Counted from the stretch's first letter, positions 1 to 5,424 are shown. The stretch is 5,452 nt of DNA from Clostridia bacterium (GCA_017632155.1 JAGBRZ010000138.1:1-5452), one strand, 5' to 3'. Notes: generated from the sequence alone by a model not told the origin. Numbers and translations are program-made.

Positions 1-119
1 GCATTAACCTGCTCAAAAACAACCTCGCTGCCTTCTTCTGCGCCGAGCTTCTCGATAAAGATGATATCGCCCTCGGTGACTTTGTACTGCTTTCCGCCAG
101 TAGTGATAATAGCAAACAC
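1..119 (-). CDS. rplU: 50S ribosomal protein L21, N-terminal part (runs off the window)
   Basis: The first 39 residues of ribosomal protein L21, a 23S rRNA-binding protein of the large subunit; the family is about 100 residues long, so roughly 60% lies beyond the left edge. The sequence shows the family's hallmark N terminus, [17 protein letters not shown] followed by an IFIEKL stretch. I chose the GTG at 117-119 because it places F-A-I-I directly after the initiator, as is usual for L21, and because AGAGAGGTG at 127-135 sits 7 nt upstream. An in-frame ATG at 138-140 would add seven atypical residues and put the ribosome binding site inside the gene. In Bacillota rplU is usually followed by a small protease gene and rpmA; that is expected here but outside the window. 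A perfect promoter and a structured leader lie upstream. Confidence 0.95.
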   Translation of the reverse strand, partial: MFAIITTGGKQYKVTEGDIIFIEKLGAEEGSEVVFEQVN

Positions 120-204
120 TGGAAAGCACCTCTCTTTCATTTTAGACTCGCTGTACCTTCGGCGGCGTTAAAAACGCACTTAAAAAAGAGCCGATTTCAA
201 GCGG
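120..204 (-). ncRNA. Probable L21 leader (autoregulatory 5' UTR of rplU)
   Basis: The roughly 85-nt untranslated leader between the inferred transcription start (about 204) and the rplU start codon folds into successive small hairpins. GCCG (202-205) pairs with CGGC (190-193). GCGTT (173-177) pairs with AACGC (165-169) across a TTT loop. GAAAG (134-138) pairs with CTTTC (122-126), leaving the ribosome binding site AGAGGTG (127-133) in a 7-nt loop. Low-GC Gram-positive bacteria are known to carry an L21 leader RNA at this place, thought to let free L21 repress its own operon. Position, size and the GC-rich core support that identity. I could not run a covariance search, so the family assignment is inference. 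Confidence 0.65.
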
Positions 205-210
205 CATATT

Positions 211-239
211 ATTATACAATGAAACCGCGAATTTGTCAA
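211..239 (-). promoter_or_regulatory. Consensus sigma-A promoter of rplU
   Basis: On the minus strand TTGACA (234-239) and TATAAT (211-216) match the vegetative consensus at all twelve positions and are 17 bp apart. Transcription would start near 204, just before the structured leader of rplU. Such a perfect promoter suits a highly expressed ribosomal protein operon, in which control falls on the leader rather than on initiation. Confidence 0.93.
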
Positions 240-252
240 TAGGTTTTGAGAA

Positions 253-269
253 AAAATATAGGATATTTT
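253..269 (-). terminator. Possible weak terminator after the small membrane gene
   Basis: AAAATAT (263-269 on the plus strand as ATATTTT) pairs with ATATTTT (253-259) across a 3-nt loop, and T residues continue after the stem on the minus strand. It lies 15 bp past the stop codon of the membrane gene and just before the rplU -35 box. The stem is entirely A-T, so it would be a weak terminator at best and could simply reflect the AT-rich spacer. Confidence 0.3.
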
Positions 270-284
270 CGAATTTTTTGCGAT

Positions 285-644
285 TTATTTTACCAAAGGC
301 CCAAGTATGGCGCGGAGAATCTTATCCATAAGTCCCGAAAAGGGCAAACCGATAACAAACCCAGCAACAACTGTGAGAAAATGCAGGATTGTTTGAAGTT
401 TTTTCTTCATATAGCTATAATAACTACAGTAAAGCCCAATAAAGAGAAAACAAACAAGTAAAGCAAAAAAGCCGAGTGAGAGGTAAGCGGGATACGAGAT
501 AGGATGTCTGCTTGCATTGCTGAATGCAAAATTGATAAAGCAATAAAACCCAAGCCCGCCGAACAAGCCAACGAGTGCACTGTAAGCGTAGAACATATAA
601 TTTCTGCCCCAAAATGGAACTTTGATGTTGAGTTCGCTTTGCAT
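285..644 (-). CDS. Small membrane protein of unknown function, three predicted TM segments
   Basis: I do not recognise this 119-residue protein. It has no signal-peptide cleavage motif but three hydrophobic stretches long enough to cross the membrane, at about residues 17-39, 54-74 and 86-108. A Lys-rich turn (MKKK, 79-82) lies between the second and third, and the C terminus is short and basic (about 110-119). Aromatic residues are frequent, especially Tyr and Phe in the first two segments. That the gene is real is supported by a perfect GGAGGT (651-656) placed 6 nt before the ATG, a TATAAT box upstream, and the periodic hydrophobic design of the product. It stands alone between the repeat region and the rplU promoter, so context gives no clue to function. 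Its codons are more AT-rich than those of the pot genes. No catalytic or ligand motif is visible. Confidence 0.78.
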   Translation of the reverse strand: MQSELNIKVPFWGRNYMFYAYSALVGLFGGLGFYCFINFAFSNASRHPISYPAYLSLGFFALLVCFLFIGLYCSYYSYMKKKLQTILHFLTVVAGFVIGLPFSGLMDKILRAILGPLVK

Positions 645-674
645 ATCTTTACCTCCGCTGTGGTTTATAGTATA

Positions 675-703
675 ATTATAAAGGAAAAAGAGAAGATTTT
701 AAA
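675..703 (-). promoter_or_regulatory. Probable promoter of the small membrane gene
   Basis: A perfect -10 box TATAAT (675-680) lies 17 bp from TTTAAA (698-703), which matches the -35 consensus at four of six positions. Start of transcription would be near 668, giving a short leader of about 24 nt before the ATG at 644. The surroundings are very AT-rich, so the -35 assignment is weaker than the -10. Confidence 0.55.
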
Positions 704-734
704 TAAGATTGTATAAATGTATTGTAAATAAAAG

Positions 735-892
735 CGGGAATTTCGCCTGTGGCGAATATCCTTTGGCTTGCAGCTTACAAGCAAGACGGGCGCGCTCTGC
801 GCCGAGGATGCGAACCCATTTTTGCTCGCTTTGCTCGCAAAGATGGGTTCGGCGTGTGGGTACCAAAAAGACCGACGGTTTTGCCGTCGGTC
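735..892. repeat. Tandem structured repeat, copy 1 (158 bp)
   Basis: This copy matches positions 906-1063 base for base without gaps; I count about 10 substitutions in 158, or roughly 94% identity, and the copies are offset by exactly 171 bp. It folds into several hairpins: TTCGCC/GGCGAA near its left end, GCTTG/CAAGC, GCGC/GCGC, a 15-bp stem (811-825 with 837-851, one G-T wobble, 11-nt loop), and a 9-bp terminator-like stem (870-878 with 884-892). It has no convincing gene: the reading frames across it exist on both strands because the repeat lacks stops, and none has a ribosome binding site. Dispersal elsewhere in the genome is likely but cannot be seen here. Confidence 0.85.
865..892 (-). 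terminator. Intrinsic terminator hairpin in repeat copy 1
   Basis: Arms GACCGACGG (870-878) and CCGTCGGTC (884-892) enclose a 5-nt loop, and on the minus strand the stem is followed by five T residues (865-869). The plus-strand T tract present in copy 2 is missing here, because the stem is followed by AAAAG. This copy should therefore work on the minus strand only. It could stop transcripts that read through the tRNA terminator before they reach the small membrane gene. Confidence 0.7.
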
Positions 893-905
893 AAAAGTGT
901 AATAA

Positions 906-1063
906 CGGGAATTTCGCCTGTGGCGAATATCCTTCGGCTTGCCGCTTACAAGCAAGCTTGACGCGTTCTGCGCCGAGGATGCGAACCCATTTTTGCTCGC
1001 TTTGCTCGCAAAGATGGATTCGGCGCGCGGGTACCAAAAAGACCGACGGTTTTGCCGTCGGTC
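906..1063. repeat. Tandem structured repeat, copy 2 (158 bp), next to tRNA-Arg
   Basis: Second copy of the repeat found at 735-892, separated from it by 13 bp (893-905). Differences cluster at about 956-970 and in the right half of the long stem. That stem (982-996 with 1008-1022) carries one C-A mismatch that copy 1 lacks, so copy 1 has the better-paired form. Its right end supplies the terminator of the adjacent tRNA gene. The plus strand just before that terminator reads GGGTACCA, similar to a tRNA 3' end. Confidence 0.85.
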
Positions 1064-1069
1064 TTTTTT
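1036..1069 (-). terminator. Bidirectional intrinsic terminator directly after tRNA-Arg
   Basis: Arms GACCGACGG (1041-1049) and CCGTCGGTC (1055-1063) form a 9-bp GC-rich stem with a 5-nt loop. It is flanked by AAAAA (1036-1040) and TTTTTT (1064-1069), so it can act on both strands. On the minus strand it begins immediately after the tRNA CCA end and would terminate the tRNA transcript. Confidence 0.88.
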
Positions 1070-1143
1070 GGCACCCGCAACGGGAATCGAACCCATAACT
1101 ACCCCTTAGGAGGGGGCTATTATATCCATTTAACTATGCAGGC
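1069..1143 (-). tRNA. tRNA-Arg, anticodon CCT
   Basis: A complete 75-nt tRNA with an encoded CCA (1069-1071). The acceptor arm GCCTGCA (1137-1143) pairs with TGCGGGT through two G-T wobbles. The D stem is GTTA/TAAT around a loop containing GG. The anticodon stem GCCCC/GGGGT holds the loop CTCCTAA (1106-1112), placing CCT at 1108-1110, which reads the arginine codon AGG. The T arm ATGGG/CCCGT encloses TTCGATT, and the variable loop is short. All invariant features are present, so the gene appears functional. It has its own promoter upstream and a terminator directly downstream, so it is probably a single-gene unit. The pot operon lies upstream on the same strand with no clear terminator between, so some read-through is possible. 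Confidence 0.96.
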
Positions 1144-1153
1144 GTACTATAAA

Positions 1154-1182
1154 ATTATACCACAAATGACTGAAATATGCAA
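1154..1182 (-). promoter_or_regulatory. Extended -10 promoter of tRNA-Arg
   Basis: TATAAT (1154-1159) is preceded directly by TGG, giving an extended -10 element, and lies 17 bp from TTGCAT (1177-1182), which keeps the TTG of the -35 consensus. The predicted start is only a few bases before the mature tRNA 5' end at 1143, as is common for single tRNA genes. Confidence 0.8.
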
Positions 1183-1221
1183 TAGAATTTTTGATTTTTA
1201 TTTAAATTTGATAATATTTTG

Positions 1222-1267
1222 ACACCAAACAAGCCTCGCGCTTTTTGGCGCGAGGCTTGTTTGGTGT
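1222..1267. repeat. Perfect 20-bp inverted repeat (long hairpin)
   Basis: The arms at 1222-1241 and 1248-1267 are exact reverse complements over 20 bp and enclose a 6-nt loop (TTTTTG on the plus strand). The inner half is GC-rich. Neither side has a T tract outside the stem (the minus strand continues with CAAAATATT, the plus strand with TCGAACC), so it does not meet the usual definition of an intrinsic terminator. It could stabilise the 3' end of the pot mRNA, block exonucleases, or be the end of a mobile or REP-like element. Confidence 0.85.
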
Positions 1268-1388
1268 TCGAACCGTCGGCGGGGCGCCGCCGGCTCGAAG
1301 CGCAAGGGATATTTCGCCCTCTGCGGAGGGCGACTTAAGGCGCCGCCTTAAGAATCTGCAAACTTTTGAAGAAGTTTGATCAAAACTT
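1267..1388. repeat. Array of four more hairpins between potD and the tRNA
   Basis: Four further stems follow the long hairpin with almost no gaps. The first, 1267-1299, is GC-rich and imperfect, with two mismatches and loop GGGGC. The second is perfect: TCGCCCTC/GAGGGCGA, 1314-1321 with 1326-1333. The third is perfect: CTTAAGGC/GCCTTAAG, 1334-1341 with 1345-1352. The fourth is CAAACTT/AAGTTTG, 1359-1365 with 1372-1378. The last can also refold, since AAGTTT (1372-1377) can pair with AAACTT further right (about 1383-1388). No coding sequence is supported here. The array lies in the 3' untranslated region of potD and may be a dispersed genomic element; that is inference. Confidence 0.75.
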
Positions 1389-1398
1389 TGGTCTTGGG

Positions 1399-2637
1399 TC
1401 AATAATTATCCCTTATTCTATTTCTGATTCCAAAATAGATTCCGAGGGAGAGAAGAACTGCGATTATCACGCCACAGATGGCGTAGATGCCCGCGCTGAT
1501 CTCGATGTCGGATTTAAGCTCCTCCCAAAGCTGATTGATCAGGATGAGCTTTTCACCGCTGAGGTTTTTGTAGGTCGAGGTGGTGACGTCATCCGTCGCG
1601 TACATCTTTTCATAGGCGTCTTCCTTTATCTCGCCCATATATTCGATGTATTCCTCACTCTCAACAACAAGTCTGTTCGGGGATGCATAATAGGTGTATT
1701 CCGCGTTGGCTATTGCGGGCTCCTCTGTGAGCATAAAGTTGATGTAACGCTCGGCGAGCTCCTTGTTCTTGCTCGACTTGGGAATGCACATTGCGTCAAC
1801 GTAGAGGTTGGTTCCTTCCTCGGGGTAGAAGAACTCAAGATCGGGATTGTTCTCGTACATCGAAAGGTAGTCGCCCGCATAATATGCCGCGATTCCCGCA
1901 GAGCCGTTTTCCATCTTGTTGTAGATCTCGTCCATAACATAACCCTGAAGGATCGGCTTTTGTTCCTTGAGTTTTTCGAGAGCCATTCGCCAATCGGCTT
2001 CGCTGTCCGAGTTTACGTCAAGACCGAGGAAGTACTGCGCGCTGCCAAAAGCATCACGCGAGTTGTTGAACTGCAGAATGTTGCCAGCGTGCTTTTCGTC
2101 CCACATCAGCTTCCAGCTACCAAGGCTCGGGTCATCCGCATCGACCATTGTGGTGTTGTAGATGATACCGATCATTCCGTAAAGGTAGGGAACAGAGTAG
2201 ACGTTGCCGGGGTCGTGAGCCGAATGCTCACTTGCCTCTCCCCAAAATTCGGGGAGAATATTGCCAATATCGGGAATGTTATCGTAGTTCAGCGGTGCAA
2301 GAAGGTCTTCCGCGATAAGACGCTCGATCATATAATCGGAGGGCACGACAACGTCGTAGCTTACCGAACCCGAGCTGAGCTTTGCATAAAGACTTTCATT
2401 GCTTGAAAAAGTTGAATAATTAACTTTCACGCGCTCGCCGTAGGTTTCAAAGTACCATTCCTCAAAAGCTGCATTCGAATCAAGGCAACCCTCCGAGCCG
2501 TCCGAGATGTATTCGCCCCAGTTGTAAACGTAGAGCGTCTTTGTGCCCGAAACGCCGCCCTCGGAGCAAGCCGAGAAGAGAAGGGGAAGAAGAATGATAA
2601 CTGCCGCGATGAACGCGGAAAAACGTGCTTTTCTCAT
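1399..2637 (-). CDS. potD: Spermidine/putrescine-binding lipoprotein PotD with C-terminal TM helix
   Basis: Extracytoplasmic polyamine receptor of the PotABCD importer, 412 residues. A lipoprotein signal peptide ends in LLFSAC with the lipidated Cys at 24. The mature domain opens with LYVYNWGEY (35-43), matching the PotD strand that holds the ligand-binding Trp and Tyr. VPSDY (98-102), NNSRDAFG (191-198), YVDAMCIP (279-286) and the ASPN region (318-321) match further PotD landmarks. Compared from memory with E. coli PotD, two binding tryptophans appear as tyrosines (253, 279) and the Asp of the DAREVF segment as Asn 192, while Asp 281 is kept. The C terminus adds a hydrophobic helix (about 381-403) ending in a basic tail (RNRIRD), absent from E. 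coli PotD, which has about 348 residues. The ATG overlaps the potC stop by ATGA, and AAGGAGG lies 6 nt upstream. Spermidine versus putrescine preference cannot be decided. Confidence 0.92.
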   Translation of the reverse strand: MRKARFSAFIAAVIILLPLLFSACSEGGVSGTKTLYVYNWGEYISDGSEGCLDSNAAFEEWYFETYGERVKVNYSTFSSNESLYAKLSSGSVSYDVVVPSDYMIERLIAEDLLAPLNYDNIPDIGNILPEFWGEASEHSAHDPGNVYSVPYLYGMIGIIYNTTMVDADDPSLGSWKLMWDEKHAGNILQFNNSRDAFGSAQYFLGLDVNSDSEADWRMALEKLKEQKPILQGYVMDEIYNKMENGSAGIAAYYAGDYLSMYENNPDLEFFYPEEGTNLYVDAMCIPKSSKNKELAERYINFMLTEEPAIANAEYTYYASPNRLVVESEEYIEYMGEIKEDAYEKMYATDDVTTSTYKNLSGEKLILINQLWEELKSDIEISAGIYAICGVIIAVLLSLGIYFGIRNRIRDNY

Positions 2638-3434
2638 TTTGCGCCTCCTTTCTTGCCAACCGAGCCCGCAAAGTTGACCACGAGCAGGATGATAAGAATG
2701 GCAATGACAATGAGAGCCGAAAGCGCGTACATACTGAATTTTACGTTGTGCGCCGTCTGGTTGTAAACGTAGAGCGGAAGCGTTTGAAAATCGGGCGAGC
2801 TTACGAAATGGCTGATGACGAAATCGTCAAGTGACATTGTGAATCCGAGCATAAGACCCGAAATGATTCCGGGAACGATCTCGGGAAGCTCGACCTTGAA
2901 GAAAGCCTGCGAGGGGGTGCAACCAAGATCCTGCGCCGCCTCAGAAAGAGAAACGTCAAGTGCCTTGAAACGAGGCATTACGGAAAGGATGACGTAGGGC
3001 AGGTTGAAGGTCACGTGCGCGATAAGCATCGTGCCGAAACCGAAGAAATCGTTCGCACCGAGAATGCCGGCAACAGCAACGAAGAGAAGCATCATTGATA
3101 CACCGGTGACGATATCGGGGTTCATCATGGGGATGTTGGTGACGGTGTTGACCGCGCCCTTGATCCACTTAGATCTCATTCTGTGAAGACCGAGCGATGC
3201 AAACGTGCCGATAACGGTTGCGATGAGCGACGAAGATATCGCAAGCACAAGAGAGTTTCGGAGCGACGTCAGCGCCTCCTCGTCGGCAAACAATTCCTCA
3301 TACCAGATGAGTGAGAATCCCGAATATTCTGCAAGGCTGCCCGCCTCGTTGAAGGAGAACGCGATAAGCACGATTATCGGGATGTAGAGAAGCAAAAATA
3401 CTAAGAAAATATAGGATCTTTGGAGGAATTTCAA
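2634..3434 (-). CDS. potC: Spermidine/putrescine ABC transporter permease PotC
   Basis: One of the two inner-membrane permeases of the polyamine importer, 266 residues, close to the usual PotC length. I see six hydrophobic segments at about 8-28, 60-83, 101-124, 132-155, 187-208 and 236-256. The cytoplasmic EAA loop, which docks on the ATPase, reads EAAQDLGCT (165-173) and continues to LPEIVPG (183-189), as in PotC/PotI permeases; SLDDFVISHF (201-210) is another typical stretch. The start is TTG (3432-3434): no ATG fits here, the N terminus [10 protein letters not shown] is permease-like, and GGGAGGAGG (3444-3452) lies 9 nt upstream. The TTG overlaps the potB stop as TTGA, and the potC stop overlaps potD as ATGA. 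The weak start codon may lower its translation or make it depend on ribosomes arriving from potB. Confidence 0.94.
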   Translation of the reverse strand: MKFLQRSYIFLVFLLLYIPIIVLIAFSFNEAGSLAEYSGFSLIWYEELFADEEALTSLRNSLVLAISSSLIATVIGTFASLGLHRMRSKWIKGAVNTVTNIPMMNPDIVTGVSMMLLFVAVAGILGANDFFGFGTMLIAHVTFNLPYVILSVMPRFKALDVSLSEAAQDLGCTPSQAFFKVELPEIVPGIISGLMLGFTMSLDDFVISHFVSSPDFQTLPLYVYNQTAHNVKFSMYALSALIVIAILIILLVVNFAGSVGKKGGAK

Positions 3435-4282
3435 GGCATTATACCTCCTCCCTTGCCGGCTTTGGGATCGCCGGGCTGCTTGTCATCGGAGAAGCGGTTC
3501 ATAATACCTACGGAAATGATGATAAGAACCATCATAACGAGCGAAATCGCCGCGCCGACGTTGTAGGTAGAAGGATTCTGGAAAAGACGCTCGATGGTGT
3601 CGCCGACAAGATCGATCTTGCCCGCGCCGAGCTTCTGAGAGATGTAGAAGGTGCTGATCGAGGGTACAAATACCATCGTAACGCCCGAAATAACGCCCGA
3701 TGCTGTCAAGGGCATAATGACTCTTGTCATTGTCTGCCACGTGGTGCAACCAAGGTCCTGAGAAGCTTCGATGAACTTGGGGTCGAGCTTGGTCATTGCC
3801 GTGAAGATCGGGAGAACCATATAGGGCAGAAAATCGTAGATCATACCAAGGATTACGCCAAAATTCGTTCCGACGATCTGAACCTTGTCAAGTCCGAGAG
3901 AAACGAGCAGGGAATTGAGAAGTCCGCCGTTGTCAAGAAGAGCCATAAGTGCATAGGTTCTGATGAGCAGATTGCACCACATTGGGAGCATAACGAGGAC
4001 CATCAGCACTTTTTGTGCGCGCGGTGACTGCTTTGACATAAAGTATGCAAGGGGGTATCCGATGATAAGGCATACCACGGTTGCAATAAGCGCAAATGCG
4101 ATCGAGAGCACGAAAACGTGTCCGTATTGCGAAAGCGAGGTTATGTTCGAGAATGAGAAATTGCCGTCAGCGTCGGTGAAAGCAAAGAAGAGGACAAAGA
4201 TCATCGGAAAAACGATGAACATTACAGCCCAGACGACGTGGGGCGCGGCGGCAAGTCTCTGAAAGAGAGAGCCTTTTTTCAT
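3431..4282 (-). CDS. potB: Spermidine/putrescine ABC transporter permease PotB
   Basis: The partner permease that pairs with PotC, 283 residues, normal for the family. Predicted membrane segments lie at about 14-36, 57-80, 91-114, 139-162, 192-213 and 243-262. The EAA loop is [10 protein letters not shown] (171-180) leading to MPLTASG (190-196), with the conserved glycine at 178. [13 protein letters not shown] (108-120) is characteristic of PotB/PotH permeases. The C-terminal tail is hydrophilic and Gly/Lys-rich (about 263-281). The ATG overlaps the potA stop by ATGA, and the ribosome binding site is formed by the GA-rich codons for the Glu run that ends PotA. Its own stop overlaps the TTG of potC. 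Order and overlaps support equal production of the two permeases. Confidence 0.95.
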   Translation of the reverse strand: MKKGSLFQRLAAAPHVVWAVMFIVFPMIFVLFFAFTDADGNFSFSNITSLSQYGHVFVLSIAFALIATVVCLIIGYPLAYFMSKQSPRAQKVLMVLVMLPMWCNLLIRTYALMALLDNGGLLNSLLVSLGLDKVQIVGTNFGVILGMIYDFLPYMVLPIFTAMTKLDPKFIEASQDLGCTTWQTMTRVIMPLTASGVISGVTMVFVPSISTFYISQKLGAGKIDLVGDTIERLFQNPSTYNVGAAISLVMMVLIIISVGIMNRFSDDKQPGDPKAGKGGGIMP

Positions 4283-5400
4283 TCCTCTTCCTCCTCTGTA
4301 TCGGCGAGGTGTTCAAGCTCGTCGCTGAAAGAGGAATAGTCTCCGAATTTGCCCGAATATTCGGATTTCTTCATAACGTGGATAGCCTCGGGCTCGATAT
4401 GAAGACCAATGGTTGCTTCGGGCGCAACGTAGTCGGAGGTTTCAAGCATCCACTTGAAGCCGCCAACGTCAACGATTATCTCGTAATAATCACCCTTGAA
4501 GGTGACGGAGGATACGGTTCCGGTCAGCATACCCTTGTCGACCGCGACAACGTCAACGTCCTCGGGGCGAACAACGATATCGACCTTCTCCTTGGGAGCA
4601 AAGTCCTTGTCAACACAAACAAAGGTTTGACCCGAGAAACGAACCTTGTAGTCCTCAAGCATAATGCCGTCAAGTATGTTCGATTCGCCAATGAAGTCAG
4701 CAACGAAGGCATTTTTGGGTTCGTTATATATCTTTTCGGGAGTGCCGATCTGCTGGATCTTACCGTCCGCCATAACGACGATGGTGTCGGACATAGAGAG
4801 TGCTTCCTCCTGGTCGTGTGTAACGAAGATAAAGGTGATTCCCGTCTGTCTTTGCATACGCTTGAGCTCGACCTGCATATCCTTGCGGAGCTTGAGGTCA
4901 AGCGCGCCGAGAGGCTCATCAAGGAGAAGGATCTTCGGCTTATTAATAAGAGCTCGTGCGATCGCAACTCGCTGCTGCTGACCGCCCGAAAGGCTGTCAA
5001 CGCGGCGGCGCTCAAAGCCCTTGAGGTTTACCATTGCAAGCATTTCCTTGACCTGCTCGCGGATCTCCTCCTCGGGTGTCTTTTTTATACGCAGACCGAA
5101 CGCGATATTTTCAAATACGTTAAGGTGGGGGAAGAGCGCGTACCGCTGGAAGACCGTGTTTACGGGACGCTTGTGGGGCGGGATTTCGTTTATGAGCTTA
5201 CCGTCAAAGTAAACCTTGCCCTCGTCGGGAGTGACGAAGCCGCCGATGATACGAAGGGTCGTGGTCTTACCGCAACCCGAGGGGCCGAGCAGAGTAACGA
5301 ACTCGTGCTCATGAATGTCGAGATCGATAGAGCAAAGAACGGTCTCTCCGTCATAAGACTTCGAAACACCGCGCAGCTCTATAAGCTTTTCGTTGTTCAT
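4279..5400 (-). CDS. potA: Spermidine/putrescine ABC transporter ATPase PotA
   Basis: Cytoplasmic ATPase that powers polyamine import as a dimer on PotBC; 373 residues, typical of PotA. All ABC motifs are intact: Walker A GPSGCGKT (39-46), Q-loop [10 protein letters not shown] (83-92, Gln 85), signature LSGGQQQR (137-144), Walker B ILLLDEP (157-163), D-loop GALD (165-168) and switch His 195 in [19 protein letters not shown] (about 230-241) leads into the C-terminal TOBE-type regulatory domain (about 240-350), the arrangement of the PotA/MalK/FbpC class; the pot neighbours settle the substrate. The protein ends in an acidic run (DTEEEEE) whose codons also supply the ribosome binding site for potB. 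AAAGGA (5411-5416) lies 10 nt before the ATG, a somewhat long spacing. It is the first gene of the operon in view; any upstream regulator would be past the right edge. Confidence 0.96.
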   Translation of the reverse strand: MNNEKLIELRGVSKSYDGETVLCSIDLDIHEHEFVTLLGPSGCGKTTTLRIIGGFVTPDEGKVYFDGKLINEIPPHKRPVNTVFQRYALFPHLNVFENIAFGLRIKKTPEEEIREQVKEMLAMVNLKGFERRRVDSLSGGQQQRVAIARALINKPKILLLDEPLGALDLKLRKDMQVELKRMQRQTGITFIFVTHDQEEALSMSDTIVVMADGKIQQIGTPEKIYNEPKNAFVADFIGESNILDGIMLEDYKVRFSGQTFVCVDKDFAPKEKVDIVVRPEDVDVVAVDKGMLTGTVSSVTFKGDYYEIIVDVGGFKWMLETSDYVAPEATIGLHIEPEAIHVMKKSEYSGKFGDYSSFSDELEHLADTEEEEE

Positions 5401-5424
5401 TCCGCAAAATTCCTTTAGATTAAA

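Noticed and set aside
120..140. Alternative rplU start at the ATG 138-140
   Set aside because: It would place the ribosome binding site inside the gene and add seven residues not typical of L21. The GTG at 117-119 has correct spacing.
246..716. Plus-strand frames opposite the small membrane gene (71 and 70 codons)
   Set aside because: They lack ribosome binding sites and promoters on that strand. The minus-strand gene has both and encodes a coherent membrane protein.
735..1063. Possible CRISPR array
   Set aside because: There are only two units of 158 bp with a 13-bp gap, which does not fit the 25-40 bp repeats and similar-length spacers of CRISPR, and no cas gene is present.
735..1063. Insertion sequence or integrated element at the tRNA gene
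   Set aside because: No transposase or integrase frame is present, and no direct repeat of the tRNA 3' end of useful length (beyond the short GGGTACCA likeness) flanks the region.
665..1098. Open frames on both strands across the tandem repeat (143 and 129 codons)
   Set aside because: They are internally duplicated because the DNA is duplicated, run into the tRNA gene or the promoter of the membrane gene, and are rich in Arg and Ser as expected from structured DNA. No ribosome binding site supports them.
1202..1402. Minus-strand frame of 66 codons in the hairpin array
   Set aside because: The frame is made of inverted repeats and begins at the potD stop codon. Its product has no family features and there is no ribosome binding site of its own.
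1366..2406. Long plus-strand open frame of 346 codons opposite potD
   Set aside because: Antisense shadow of potD; it starts inside the hairpin array without a ribosome binding site and matches no family I know.
4309..5418. Long plus-strand open frame of 369 codons opposite potA
   Set aside because: It is the antisense shadow of potA, which has every ABC ATPase motif. The shadow product has no recognisable domain, and it would be the only plus-strand gene.
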